Source: PALSA-1004 sp963829085
GTDB lineage: Bacteria > Pseudomonadota > Gammaproteobacteria > Burkholderiales > SG8-41
Assembly: GCA_963829085.1 (NCBI GenBank)
Contig: CAWHHJ010000027.1
Location: 29,588 to 93,587, forward strand
Direction of reading: 5' to 3'
Length of the DNA stretch: 64,000 bases
Shown here: in pieces, positions 27,888 to 36,633 of the stretch
How positions within the stretch are numbered: position 1 is the stretch's first letter
Layout of the letters: every line of letters begins with the position of its first letter
Notes under the pieces: generated by a model
Told to the model about the DNA's origin: nothing
The model's input: the letters and a program-made list of their open reading frames with translations, nothing else
The model's database searches: none
Made by a program: the position numbers and the translations under genes

Positions 27888-29315
27888 ATGCCTCGTCGTA
27901 CCAAAATCGTTGCCACGTTAGGTCCTGCTTCTTCGGACAAGAAAACGCTCGCCGCCATGATCGACGCGGGCCTCGATGTCGTGCGGATGAATTTTTCGCA
28001 TGGCACGGCGGCTGAACATGCCGAGCGGGTTGAACTCGTGAGAGCACTTGCGCGCAAAGCCGGCCGCTCAGTCGGTGTTTTGGTTGATCTGCAGGGGCCA
28101 AAGATACGGATCGGCCGCTTTCAGGACGATCGTGTCGTCCTTGGCAGCGGCGATGCCTTCGTGCTCGACGCAGAATGTAAGTTAGGCGACGCAACGCGTG
28201 TCGGGCTAGATTACAAGCAACTGCCGCAGGACGTGTCCGCCGGCGATACGCTGCTCCTCGACGACGGCCGCATTGTACTCAAGGTGAATTCGGTCAAGGG
28301 TCCGCGCATCCAGTGCACTGTCGAGCAGGGTGGCCAGCTGTCCAACAATAAAGGCATCAACCGCAAAGGCGGCGGCCTTACAGCGCCGGCACTCACCGAC
28401 AAAGACGTGCAGGACATCAAGATCGCGGCGCAACTCAAAGCCGACTATCTTGCCGTATCGTTTCCGCGCTCGGGTGCCGACATTCAGTGGGCGCGTGATT
28501 TGATGCTGAAGGCGGGCGGCAAAGCGATGTTGTGCGCGAAGATCGAGCGTGCCGAAGCGATTCCCGCACTGCAGGAAATCACCGAGGCGTCCGATGCGAT
28601 CATGGTCGCGCGCGGCGATCTTGCCGTTGAAGTCGGCGATGCGGTGGTACCGGCGCTGCAGAAACGCATGATCCGCATCGCGCGTGAGAACAACAAGCTG
28701 GTGATCACCGCGACGCAGATGATGGAATCGATGATCAACAATCCGATTCCCACCCGCGCAGAGGTGTCAGACGTCGCGAACGCGGTGCTCGATGGCACTG
28801 ATGCGGTGATGCTGTCGGCAGAGACAGCTGCCGGCAAATTTCCAATTGAGACCGTGGCCGCAATGGCGCGCGTCTGTCTCGAAGCGGAGAAAGAAGATGC
28901 GTTCACTGAAGAACGCCAGCGCCGCGGTCCGCCCGGAAATCTGGAGGAGGCGATTGCACGCGCCGCGATTTTCACCGCCAATGGCCTGAGCATCATGGCG
29001 GTTGCAGCACTAACGCAAAGCGGCAAGACTGCGCTGCTCATGTCGCGCATGAATTCGAGCGTGCCGATTTACGCGATGTCGTCTGTCGTGGAGACACGCC
29101 GCCGCGTCACGTTGTTTCGCGGCGTGTATCCGGTAAAGTTCAAAGGCTCGCGCGACCCTGAGCGATCGCTTTACATGGCTGAGGATGAGCTCTTGAAGCG
29201 CGGCGCGGTGAAGTCCGGGGATTACATCGTCTTGACGATCGGGGAGCCGTACGGCAAGGCGGGCGGCACCAACACGATGAAAATCGTGAAAGTAGGCGAA
29301 CACCGACATGCGTAG
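27888..29315 (+). CDS. pyk: Pyruvate kinase
   Basis: Pyk forms pyruvate and ATP from phosphoenolpyruvate. The 475-residue protein begins MPRRTKIVATLGPASSDKKT. It has the active-site Arg/Asn/Ser region VRMNFSHGT, the metal-binding KIERAEAIPALQEI (K-I-E signature) and MVARGDLAVEVG, and the C-terminal regulatory domain. Length is normal for bacterial enzymes. It lies 89 bases after pgk. Allosteric effectors cannot be inferred with confidence. Confidence 0.97.
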   Translation: MPRRTKIVATLGPASSDKKTLAAMIDAGLDVVRMNFSHGTAAEHAERVELVRALARKAGRSVGVLVDLQGPKIRIGRFQDDRVVLGSGDAFVLDAECKLGDATRVGLDYKQLPQDVSAGDTLLLDDGRIVLKVNSVKGPRIQCTVEQGGQLSNNKGINRKGGGLTAPALTDKDVQDIKIAAQLKADYLAVSFPRSGADIQWARDLMLKAGGKAMLCAKIERAEAIPALQEITEASDAIMVARGDLAVEVGDAVVPALQKRMIRIARENNKLVITATQMMESMINNPIPTRAEVSDVANAVLDGTDAVMLSAETAAGKFPIETVAAMARVCLEAEKEDAFTEERQRRGPPGNLEEAIARAAIFTANGLSIMAVAALTQSGKTALLMSRMNSSVPIYAMSSVVETRRRVTLFRGVYPVKFKGSRDPERSLYMAEDELLKRGAVKSGDYIVLTIGEPYGKAGGTNTMKIVKVGEHRHA

Positions 29316-29517
29316 ACAAACTGCACGCCAGCACGTAAGTTTCAAGCAAGCGAAAACCGCTAGACTTCCGTTCACGCTACTGAAACTTGAAAGTCCGCTG
29401 GCATGCGGGGCATAGTCAAACCTGAATTCGTAAGGGTAGAATAGCCTCCCCGTAGGAATCCCCGAATCACCCCCGACTCACGCACTCAAAACCCGAACGA
29501 GCAGGAGGAAGCAGACT
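29316..29517. promoter_or_regulatory. pyk-fba intergenic region with nested inverted repeats
   Basis: This 202-base gap holds the inverted repeat AAGTTTCA (29337-29344) and TGAAACTT (29381-29388), overlapped by a second pair TTTCAAG (29340-29346) and CTTGAAA (29386-29392). A weak -10-like TAGAAT sits further downstream at about 29437-29442. It may hold a separate fba promoter with an operator or an RNA hairpin. A GCAGGAGGAAG ribosome-binding site precedes fba. Confidence 0.3.
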
Positions 29518-30549
29518 ATGTCTGAACGCGAGCTTGCAGCAACGGCCGCCGCAATGGTGGCCCCAGGCAAAGGGATCCTGGCAATCGACGAATCGAGCGG
29601 CACTATCAAGAAGCGGTTTGATTCGATCGGTCTTGAATCGAACGTAGAAAATCGCCGCGCCTATCGCGATCTGCTGATTACGGCGCAAGGACTGAGCGAA
29701 TATATCAGCGGCATGATTCTGTATGACGAGACCATCAAGCAGGGCACCAAAAGCGGCACCGCGTTTCCGGCGGCGTTAAAAAGCGCGGGCATACTGACGG
29801 GCATCAAAGTGGATGCGGGTTCCAAGCCGCTCGCAGGTGCGCCCGGCGAGCAAGTGACGGAGGGCCTCGATGGCTTGCGCGAGCGCCTCACCGAGTATAA
29901 AAAACTCGGCGCTACGTTTGCCAAATGGCGTGCGGTCATTACGATCACCGACGATTTGCCGAGCGATTACTGCATCTCGGTTAACGCGCATGCGCTCGCG
30001 CGCTACGCAGCGCTATGCCAGGAAGCGGATATCGTGCCGATCGTTGAACCGGAAGTATTGATGGATGGAAACCACACGCTCGAGCGTTCGCTGAGCGTGA
30101 CCGAAAAAACGCTGCATGTGTTGTTCGATGAGCTCTACCGCCAACGCGTTCGTTACGAACACCTCGTGCTCAAGGCAAGCATGGTGATCTCGGGGCAGGA
30201 ATGTGCCCAGCAGGCGAGCGTCCAGCAGGTTGCGGACGCGACGGTACTTTGCCTGAAACGTACAGTGCCGGCGACGGTGCCGGGCATTGTTTTCCTGTCC
30301 GGCGGCCAAAGCGACGAGCTAGCGACGGCACACCTGAACGCGATGAATGCAGGCAGCGCCAAGTTGCCGTGGCCGCTGTCTTTCTCGTACGGGCGCGCGT
30401 TGCAGGCGCCGGCGCTCAAAGCATGGAAAGGACAGGCCGGAAACGTTCCCGCCGCGCAAAAGGCGCTGTATCACCGCTCGAAATTAAATAGCGCGGCGAC
30501 TTTCGGACGCTATAAGCCTGAGATGGAAAAAGAGGCGTTGGCGGCTTAG
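29518..30549 (+). CDS. Fructose-bisphosphate aldolase, class I (Schiff-base type)
   Basis: The 343-residue protein matches class I aldolases: GKGILAIDESSGTIKKRFDSIG near the N-terminus, WRAVITI, EPEVLMDGNHTLE (acidic and His residues), HLVLKASMVISGQ carrying the predicted Schiff-base lysine, and VFLSGGQSDELATAHLNAMN. It cleaves fructose-1,6-bisphosphate through a lysine imine and needs no metal. In betaproteobacteria the gene following pyk is generally a class II, zinc-dependent aldolase, so a class I enzyme here suggests replacement by an unrelated enzyme. The N-terminal half of the active site and length are complete. Confidence 0.94.
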   Translation: MSERELAATAAAMVAPGKGILAIDESSGTIKKRFDSIGLESNVENRRAYRDLLITAQGLSEYISGMILYDETIKQGTKSGTAFPAALKSAGILTGIKVDAGSKPLAGAPGEQVTEGLDGLRERLTEYKKLGATFAKWRAVITITDDLPSDYCISVNAHALARYAALCQEADIVPIVEPEVLMDGNHTLERSLSVTEKTLHVLFDELYRQRVRYEHLVLKASMVISGQECAQQASVQQVADATVLCLKRTVPATVPGIVFLSGGQSDELATAHLNAMNAGSAKLPWPLSFSYGRALQAPALKAWKGQAGNVPAAQKALYHRSKLNSAATFGRYKPEMEKEALAA

Positions 30550-30696
30550 GTCGACGGTCGAGTGGACACTCAAATCGGCTCGCTGGCGCGCGGTTGGCTA
30601 GCCTTCCTGAAACCATATATTATGCGGCGTTATAACGGCTCGGCGGCTTAGCCGAACGCGGCAGCCAGAAACTTTCGTTACGTTTGGAGGAGTCAC

Positions 30697-31149
30697 ATGG
30701 CATTAAAAATCCGGAGTCTGAAAGACTTTAGTGCCGGGGTAATGTTTATAGCGATCGGCGGAGTCTTCGGGCTAGGGGCGAGCCAATATCCAATGGGCAC
30801 TGCAGTTCGTATGGGGCCGGCCTATTTCCCGAGCATTCTCGGATGGCTGACCGTTGCATTAGGCGCATTCGTGCTCGTCGAATCATTGTTCGTCGATGAG
30901 GAACCGCCCACCCCCACGGCGTGGCGACCGCTCATACTTGTTCTCGCGTCCGTAACGGCCTTTGCAGCATTGGTCAATACCGGTGGCCTGATCACGGCGA
31001 CCGTCGTGCAGATCATCATGAGCGCATTGGGCGGGCACGAGTTCAAATGGAAAGAAGCTATCATCTCGGCCGTGCTTCTGTCGGTCGCCGTGTGGGCTAT
31101 CTTCGACAAGGCACTCGGCCTGCCGTTTAAGCTTTTCCCCTGGTCCTGA
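30697..31149 (+). CDS. tctB: TctB-family small membrane subunit of a tripartite tricarboxylate transporter
   Basis: The 150-residue protein has four predicted membrane segments (about residues 12-30, 43-66, 80-100 and 118-140) and the family-like opening LKDFSAGVMFIAIGGVFGLGASQYPMGTAVRMGPAYFP. TctB is the small integral subunit that works with TctA and a periplasmic TctC-type receptor. A strong GGAGGAG ribosome-binding site precedes the ATG. tctA follows 23 bases downstream. The solute is unknown; family members carry citrate, other di/tricarboxylates or aromatic acids. Confidence 0.9.
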   Translation: MALKIRSLKDFSAGVMFIAIGGVFGLGASQYPMGTAVRMGPAYFPSILGWLTVALGAFVLVESLFVDEEPPTPTAWRPLILVLASVTAFAALVNTGGLITATVVQIIMSALGGHEFKWKEAIISAVLLSVAVWAIFDKALGLPFKLFPWS

Positions 31150-31172
31150 GCGACTGATCCCCGGAGCGCACC

Positions 31173-32684
31173 ATGACAGAACTCATACAGCATCTCAGCC
31201 TCGGTTTCAGCGTCGCGCTGACCTGGCAGAACTTAATGTACTGCTTCATCGGCTGCTTTCTCGGCACGCTGATTGGCGTCTTGCCGGGCATCGGCCCGGT
31301 GGCGACGATTGCGATGCTCTTGCCGATCACGTTCAATCTGCCGCCGACGCCGGCGCTGATCATGCTGGCGGGTATTTACTATGGCGCAAGTTACGGCGGA
31401 TCGACCACGGCGATTCTGGTTAATCTTCCAGGCGAATCGTCATCCGTTGTCACCTGTATCGATGGTTACCAGATGGGACGACAGGGTCGCGCCGGACCTG
31501 CGCTCGCTATTGCTGCAATCGGGTCGTTCTTCGCGGGTTGCGTCGGGACGATCCTTATCGCTCTGTTCGGCCCACCCCTCGCCGAACTTGCGTTTGAATT
31601 TGGCGCCGCTGAATATTTCTCGATGATGGTGCTCGGTTTGGTATCTGCGGTCGTGCTGGCGCACGGTTCGCTGATCAAAGCGGTGTGCATGATTCTCGTA
31701 GGTCTGCTGCTGGGCCTCGTTGGCACGGACGTAAACTCCGGCATTGCCCGCTACAGTTTCGGTATCTCGGAACTCTCGGACGGTATCGGCTTCGTCTCGG
31801 TTGCCATGGGCATGTTCGGCTTCGGTGAGATCATCAGCAATCTCGAGCAGGGCGAGGAGCGCGAGGTCAACACGTCGAAGGTCGGCAGTTTGATGCCGTC
31901 ATGGACTGATTTGAAGATGTCGTTCGGGCCGATCGTGCGCGGCACGGCGCTCGGCACGATCTTCGGGATTCTGCCGGGATCGCATACGGTTATCGCCTCA
32001 TTCTCGTCCTATACGCTCGAGAAGAAACTGGCGAAAGATCCTTCGCGCTTCGGCAAAGGCGCAATCGAGGGCGTCGCCGGACCGGAGGCAGCCAACAACG
32101 CTGCGGCGCAAACTTCCTTCATACCGCTGCTGACGCTGGGTATTCCGACCGGCGCGGTGATGGCGCTGATGGTCGGTGCGATGACGATTCAGGGCATCGC
32201 GCCGGGTCCGCAGGTTATGACGCAAAAGCCGGATCTCTTCTGGGGCATGATTGCCTCGATGTGGGTCGGTAACCTGATGCTGGTGATCCTGAACCTGCCG
32301 CTCATCAGTATGTGGGTGCAATTCCTCAAGATTCCCTATCGCGTCCTGTTCCCCGGCATTATTCTGTTCTGCTGCATCGGCGCTTTCAGCGTGAACAACA
32401 GCCCGGCTGAAGTGTATCTGGCCGCGATATTTGGCGGATTCGGGTATTTCGCCAGTAAGTGGGGTTGCGAGCCGGGACCGTTGTTGCTCGGCTTTGTGCT
32501 GGGACCATTGATGGAAGAAAACCTGCGTCGCGCCATGCTGATATCGCGCGGTGACCCGTCGGTGTTCGTGACCCGTCCCATCAGTGCCGGCATGCTGATT
32601 GTCGCCGCGTTGCTGCTGATCATCATCGTTGCACCGCAGGTGCGCAAGAAACGCGAAGAGGTCGTCTACGAAAGTGCCGACTGA
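31173..32684 (+). CDS. tctA: TctA-family large membrane subunit of a tripartite tricarboxylate transporter
   Basis: This 503-residue polytopic membrane protein has about twelve hydrophobic segments. The TctA hallmarks are the glycine-rich loops GTLIGVLPGIGPVATIAMLLP near the N-terminus and GTIFGILPGSHTVIASF in the second half, which suggest an internal duplication typical of the family, and PEAANNAAAQTSFIPLLTLGIP. It is the likely permease driven by an ion gradient. Transcription probably ends at the strong terminator 31 bases downstream, before the aconitase X genes. Confidence 0.95.
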   Translation: MTELIQHLSLGFSVALTWQNLMYCFIGCFLGTLIGVLPGIGPVATIAMLLPITFNLPPTPALIMLAGIYYGASYGGSTTAILVNLPGESSSVVTCIDGYQMGRQGRAGPALAIAAIGSFFAGCVGTILIALFGPPLAELAFEFGAAEYFSMMVLGLVSAVVLAHGSLIKAVCMILVGLLLGLVGTDVNSGIARYSFGISELSDGIGFVSVAMGMFGFGEIISNLEQGEEREVNTSKVGSLMPSWTDLKMSFGPIVRGTALGTIFGILPGSHTVIASFSSYTLEKKLAKDPSRFGKGAIEGVAGPEAANNAAAQTSFIPLLTLGIPTGAVMALMVGAMTIQGIAPGPQVMTQKPDLFWGMIASMWVGNLMLVILNLPLISMWVQFLKIPYRVLFPGIILFCCIGAFSVNNSPAEVYLAAIFGGFGYFASKWGCEPGPLLLGFVLGPLMEENLRRAMLISRGDPSVFVTRPISAGMLIVAALLLIIIVAPQVRKKREEVVYESAD

Positions 32685-32714
32685 CTTTCTAGCGCAGTAG
32701 TCACCGCTTCAACG

Positions 32715-32747
32715 AATTGCCCCGGACGACCTCCGGGGCAATTTTTT
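32715..32747 (+). terminator. Rho-independent terminator (or attenuator) after tctA
   Basis: A perfect 12-bp stem (32715-32726 pairing with 32732-32743) encloses a 5-base loop CGACC and runs into a T-tract ending at 32747. It is the clearest intrinsic terminator in the window. It ends only 29 bases before the aconitase X start, leaving little room for a promoter between them. Confidence 0.88.
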
Positions 32748-32776
32748 CTCCGCTTCCAGGATTGCGCGACACCTTC

Positions 32777-34018
32777 ATGCGATTGACCTCTGAAGAGAAG
32801 AAGATGCTGCGCGGCGGCAATGGCGTTGCTGCGAAGGAAGCGCTCGAACTACAGATCGAAGTCGGTAAGTTCTTTGGCGCCAAACGCCTGGTGCCGGTGT
32901 CCAACGTTCATATGATGGGCGATATCGAGGTCATGGGCGACAGCGGTAAAGCCTTCCTCGAGCGCATGGCCGCATCCGGTGCAAGCTGCTCCGTGCCGAC
33001 GACGACCAACGCGCGATGCATCGATTTCGAATACGTAGCCAGGCTGGGACAGCATCCGGACGAGGCGGCGAAGGAAAAGCAGTTGATCGCCTACTTGCGC
33101 AAGATGGACGTCATCACTGCAGACACCTGCATCAATTATCAGACGCTATACCAGCCGCACAAAGACGAGCACGTTGCATGGGGCGACACCGGCACTGTCA
33201 TCTACGCGAATTCGGTGTTCGGCGCGCGCTCCAACTTCGAAGCCGGTCCGGCCGCGCTGGCGGCTGGCATAAGCGGCCGCGTCGCGGAGTATGGTTTTCA
33301 TCTCGACCAGCATCGCAGGGGCACGTTTCAGGTCGATGTGAATGTGGCGCTCGAAGATTATGCCGATTGGGGCGCACTCGGGAAGCTCGTCGGTGAATCG
33401 CATCAGGACTATTTTGCAGTGCCGGTGTTTAACGGCATCAAGCGTCGTCCGTCGGCCGACCAGTTGAAACATCTGGGCGCGTCGCTTGCGAGCTATGGAT
33501 CGATGGGCATGTTCCATATGGTCGGCGTCACGCCGGATGCGCCAACGCTGCGCGCTGCATTCGGCGGCGCCAAGGCCGCAGAAAAGATCGCGGTCACGCG
33601 GCGCGACATTGAGCGCGTTTACGCGAGTTACGGCGCTAAAAACAATCCGCTCAACCTGGTGGTTTTTTCGGGTCCGCAGCAGTCGCTTTTCGAAATGAAG
33701 AATCTCGCCGCCTTGCTTGACGGTCAAAAGATTCGCAGCGGCAGTCACTTGTTCGTGACCACCAGCAACGGTGTGAAAAGCGCGGCACGAGCACTCGGAT
33801 ACCTTGAGAAGATCGAGTCGGCCGGCGGCATCGTGCTCGAGGGGGTGTGCTTTTATATCCTGCAAAACATCGCGCAGATCCGCGTGCGCAACGGCTGGAG
33901 CAATCTCGTTACGAACTCCGCCAAGCTCGCCAATATCATAGGCGCGCACAAGTTCAACACGCTGCTGCGGCGCACGGAAGAGTGCATACATATTGCGCTG
34001 ACCGGGGAGGAAAGTTGA
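32777..34018 (+). CDS. Aconitase X catalytic (large) subunit, AcnX/DUF521
   Basis: This 413-residue protein belongs to the aconitase X superfamily, [Fe-S]-dependent hydro-lyases. Known members are cis-3-hydroxy-L-proline dehydratases in bacteria and mevalonate-5-phosphate dehydratase in archaea. Start ATG 32777 gives MRLTSEEKKMLRGGNGVAAKEALE, the family's standard opening; a longer frame would read into the terminator. VPVSNVHMMGD, TTTNARCIDFE, TCINYQTLYQP and CFYILQNIAQIRVRNGWSNLVTNSAKLA contain the expected conserved Cys, Asn and Arg positions. The small subunit follows with a TTGA overlap. The substrate is not established; the TctAB and TctC neighbours hint at a hydroxy-carboxylate. Confidence 0.9.
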   Translation: MRLTSEEKKMLRGGNGVAAKEALELQIEVGKFFGAKRLVPVSNVHMMGDIEVMGDSGKAFLERMAASGASCSVPTTTNARCIDFEYVARLGQHPDEAAKEKQLIAYLRKMDVITADTCINYQTLYQPHKDEHVAWGDTGTVIYANSVFGARSNFEAGPAALAAGISGRVAEYGFHLDQHRRGTFQVDVNVALEDYADWGALGKLVGESHQDYFAVPVFNGIKRRPSADQLKHLGASLASYGSMGMFHMVGVTPDAPTLRAAFGGAKAAEKIAVTRRDIERVYASYGAKNNPLNLVVFSGPQQSLFEMKNLAALLDGQKIRSGSHLFVTTSNGVKSAARALGYLEKIESAGGIVLEGVCFYILQNIAQIRVRNGWSNLVTNSAKLANIIGAHKFNTLLRRTEECIHIALTGEES

Positions 34019-34446
34019 ACACGAAGCGCAGTGCGCCCCTGATCAAAGTGAGGCGCGCATACGGCGTCGTGGTCGAGGGCGAAGTGCTGATATCGAACGA
34101 AGGCTTCAGTCCCCGCTACGATCTGGACCGCTGGACCGGGTTGATCTCGCGTCCGGGCCATGCGCTTGAAGGACATAATCTCAAGGACAAAATCCTGATT
34201 ACGCCGAGCGCGAAAGGCGGCATTGCAGCGGGCTGGGCGTTTTACGACATCCGCCACAAGGACATCGCACCCAGAGCATTCGTGTTCGGAGTGACGAATC
34301 CAGTGATGGTACAAGGTGCAGTGTTTGCCGGGATCACGATTACTGAAGGCTGGTCGCGGTGGCCTCACGACTGGATAAAAACCGGCGACATAGTGCGCGT
34401 CGATCCGATTAAAAAAACCATCCGATTGCTGACAGCTGTGACGTGA
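34015..34446 (+). CDS. Aconitase X swivel-domain (small) subunit, DUF126
   Basis: This 143-residue protein corresponds to the swivelling beta-barrel domain of AcnX (DUF126). It starts at TTG 34015, overlapping the large-subunit stop (TTGA) with GGGGAGGAAAG upstream as ribosome-binding site. Family features are VVEGEVLISNEGFSPRYDLD, GHNLKDKILITPSAKGG (the swivel Ser/Gly loop, with PSAKGGIAAGW) and a TGDIVRVDP tail. The separate two-gene form is one of the known AcnX arrangements; other bacteria carry a fused single chain. It probably forms a heterodimer with the upstream gene product. Confidence 0.9.
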   Translation: MNTKRSAPLIKVRRAYGVVVEGEVLISNEGFSPRYDLDRWTGLISRPGHALEGHNLKDKILITPSAKGGIAAGWAFYDIRHKDIAPRAFVFGVTNPVMVQGAVFAGITITEGWSRWPHDWIKTGDIVRVDPIKKTIRLLTAVT

Positions 34447-34465
34447 TGCTGCACGGAGAACTTCG

Positions 34466-35437
34466 ATGAGACAATTGCGCTACGCCGCCGAATTCGTAGT
34501 AGCCGCTTCGACGTTTGCAATGGCTTCGTCATACGCCGCGTACCCCGAAAAACCGATTCGCATAGTCGTCGCTTATACGCCGGCGGGCGCTACTGACATT
34601 CTCGCGCGCACCGTCGGCCAAAAGCTCAACGAGGTATGGGGACAACCGGTCATCATTGACAATCGCCCGGGCGCCAACGGCAACATCGGGACAGAATACG
34701 CAGCGAAGGCAACACCGGACGGATACACCATCCTGATGGTGACAGCGGGCACCCATGGCATCAACCCGAGCCTTTATCGCAAACTCGGTTTCGATGCCGT
34801 CAAAGATTTCGAGGCTGTGAGTCTGGTCGCGATGGTACCTAACATATTCGTCGTCAATAATTCGCTGCCCGCCAAGGACGTTCGCGAATTCATCGCGTAC
34901 GCGAAAGCAAATCCCGGCAAACTTAACTATGGCTCGCCGGGCAATGGCAGCACGGCGCACTTATCGATGGAATTGTTCAAGTCGATGACCGGAATCCAGA
35001 TGGTGCACATTCCCTACAAAGGCAGCGCCGGGGTACTCGCGGATCTGATCGGCGGCCAGATTGTCGCCACGATGGACAACATGCCGCCTTATTTACCGCA
35101 GGTAAAAGCCGGCAAAATACGCGCGCTGGCAGTGAGCCCGGCGAAGCGCTCAGCTGCCGCACCCGACATTCCGACGGTTGCCGAATCAGGTGTACCCGGC
35201 TACGACTCCGGCGCGTGGTTTGGTTTAGTCGCGCCTGCTCATACACCGAAGGATGTCGTCAACAAGCTGTCGCGTGAAACGGCGCGCATTCTGCAGTTAG
35301 CAGACGTGCGCGCGCGCCTCACCGATCTGGGCGCGGAGCCGGTAGGCGGCACGCCGGAGCAATTCGCCGCGCACATCAAATCGGAAATCGCGAAGTGGGC
35401 GAAGGTCATCAAAGAGGCGAACGTCGAGCTGCAATGA
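34466..35437 (+). CDS. Bug/TctC-type periplasmic solute-binding receptor 1
   Basis: This 323-residue receptor has a signal peptide (about 25 residues) and the Bug-family opening YPEKPIRIVVAYTPAGATDILAR. Other family segments are GQPVIIDNRPGANGNIGTE, ATPDGYTILM, and VHIPYKGSAGVLADLIGGQI in the ligand-binding hinge. Bug proteins bind carboxylates and deliver them to TctAB-type permeases or act as sensors. It follows the aconitase X pair by 19 bases and precedes an acyl-CoA dehydrogenase by 12, so it is the best partner for the TctBA pair in this window. The ligand is unknown. Confidence 0.93.
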   Translation: MRQLRYAAEFVVAASTFAMASSYAAYPEKPIRIVVAYTPAGATDILARTVGQKLNEVWGQPVIIDNRPGANGNIGTEYAAKATPDGYTILMVTAGTHGINPSLYRKLGFDAVKDFEAVSLVAMVPNIFVVNNSLPAKDVREFIAYAKANPGKLNYGSPGNGSTAHLSMELFKSMTGIQMVHIPYKGSAGVLADLIGGQIVATMDNMPPYLPQVKAGKIRALAVSPAKRSAAAPDIPTVAESGVPGYDSGAWFGLVAPAHTPKDVVNKLSRETARILQLADVRARLTDLGAEPVGGTPEQFAAHIKSEIAKWAKVIKEANVELQ

Positions 35438-35449
35438 CGTCACCGCATC

Positions 35450-36604
35450 ATGATCCGTGACACTGAAACATTCGCAATTCTGCTCGACACTGTGCGCAGA
35501 TTTGTGCGCGAGCGTCTAATTCCGGCTGAGCAGGCGCTTGCTGACACCGACGCAATTCCAGGCGAGATCCTCAAGGAGATGCGTGACATCGGGCTATTTG
35601 GACTCACCATCCCGCGAGAGTACGGCGGCCTCGGACTTACGATGGAAGAAGAGGTATTGACCTCGATCGAGATGTGCCGCGCATCTCCGGCGTTTCGCTC
35701 TATCGCGGGTACCAATAACGGCATCGGCTCACAGGGCATCGTAATTGACGGCACCGAAGAGCAAAAGAAAAACTATCTGCCGCGTCTCGCAACCGGCGAA
35801 TTGATCGGCTCGTTTGCGCTTACTGAGCCCGGTGCGGGTTCGGATGCCGGCTCACTCACGACAAGCGCACGCCGCGACGGCGATCATTACGTAATCAACG
35901 GCGCCAAGCGCTATATAACGAATGCGCCCGAGGCGGGCGTCTTCACCGTCATGGCGCGCACCGATCCGCAGTCGAAGGACGCGCGCGGCGTCTCAGCGTT
36001 TATTGTCGAGCGCGCATCGCCCGGGCTATCGGTGGGCACGCCCGATCGCAAAATGGGCCAGCGCGGATCACATACGGCGGATGTTATCTTCGAGAACGTG
36101 CGCGTACCGGCGGCGAATCTGATCGGCGGCAAGGAAGGCGTTGGTTTCAAGACCGCGATGAAGGTCCTGGACAAGGCGCGCCTCAATATCGCCGCGGTCT
36201 GTGTCGGGGCCGCGACGCGCATGCGCGACGAGGCGCTCAGCTACGCGATGGAACGCAAACAATTCGGCCAGCCGGTCGGCGAGTTCCAGCTCGTGCAGGC
36301 GATGCTGGCGGATTGTGAGACCGAAATATTTGCCGCGCGCAGCATGACGCTCGAAGCCGCGCGCCAGCGCGATAATGGCGCAAGCGTCACTATGGAAGCG
36401 GCCTGCTGCAAGTACTTCGCCGCTGAGATGTGCGGCCGCGTGGCCGATCGTGCCGTACAGATCCACGGCGGCGCGGGCTACATGCAGGAGTATGCCGTCG
36501 AGCGCTTTTATCGCGACGTGCGGCTGTTCCGTTTATATGAAGGCACGAGCCAGATTCAGCAGCTCGTAATTGCACGCCACATGATCCGCAACGCGAGCCA
36601 CTGA
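35450..36604 (+). CDS. Acyl-CoA dehydrogenase 1
   Basis: This 384-residue flavoenzyme introduces an alpha-beta double bond into an acyl-CoA and passes electrons to ETF. It has the FAD/substrate loop ALTEPGAGSDAGSL, the RGVSAFIVE and MGQRGSHTADVIFENVRVP segments, and the catalytic base in RLYEGTSQIQQLVIARHM (Glu in the position of medium/short-chain enzymes). Length is standard. It is followed by carboxyltransferase CT-1 30 bases later, a pairing seen in pathways where an unsaturated acyl-CoA is then carboxylated. Acyl specificity is not readable. Confidence 0.95.
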   Translation: MIRDTETFAILLDTVRRFVRERLIPAEQALADTDAIPGEILKEMRDIGLFGLTIPREYGGLGLTMEEEVLTSIEMCRASPAFRSIAGTNNGIGSQGIVIDGTEEQKKNYLPRLATGELIGSFALTEPGAGSDAGSLTTSARRDGDHYVINGAKRYITNAPEAGVFTVMARTDPQSKDARGVSAFIVERASPGLSVGTPDRKMGQRGSHTADVIFENVRVPAANLIGGKEGVGFKTAMKVLDKARLNIAAVCVGAATRMRDEALSYAMERKQFGQPVGEFQLVQAMLADCETEIFAARSMTLEAARQRDNGASVTMEAACCKYFAAEMCGRVADRAVQIHGGAGYMQEYAVERFYRDVRLFRLYEGTSQIQQLVIARHMIRNASH

Positions 36605-36633
36605 CGCGGCGACACGACCGGGAGTTGATTCGA

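Noticed and set aside
30583..30599. CTGGCGCGCGGTTGGCT upstream of tctB resembles a sigma54 promoter (GG-N10-GC).
   Set aside because: The -12 TT is one base out of register and the -24 differs from the consensus; such matches are frequent by chance in GC-rich DNA.
32717..32776. A longer N-terminus for aconitase X starting at TTG 32717.
   Set aside because: It would lie within the terminator hairpin, and the added residues do not resemble the family; ATG 32777 gives the standard opening.
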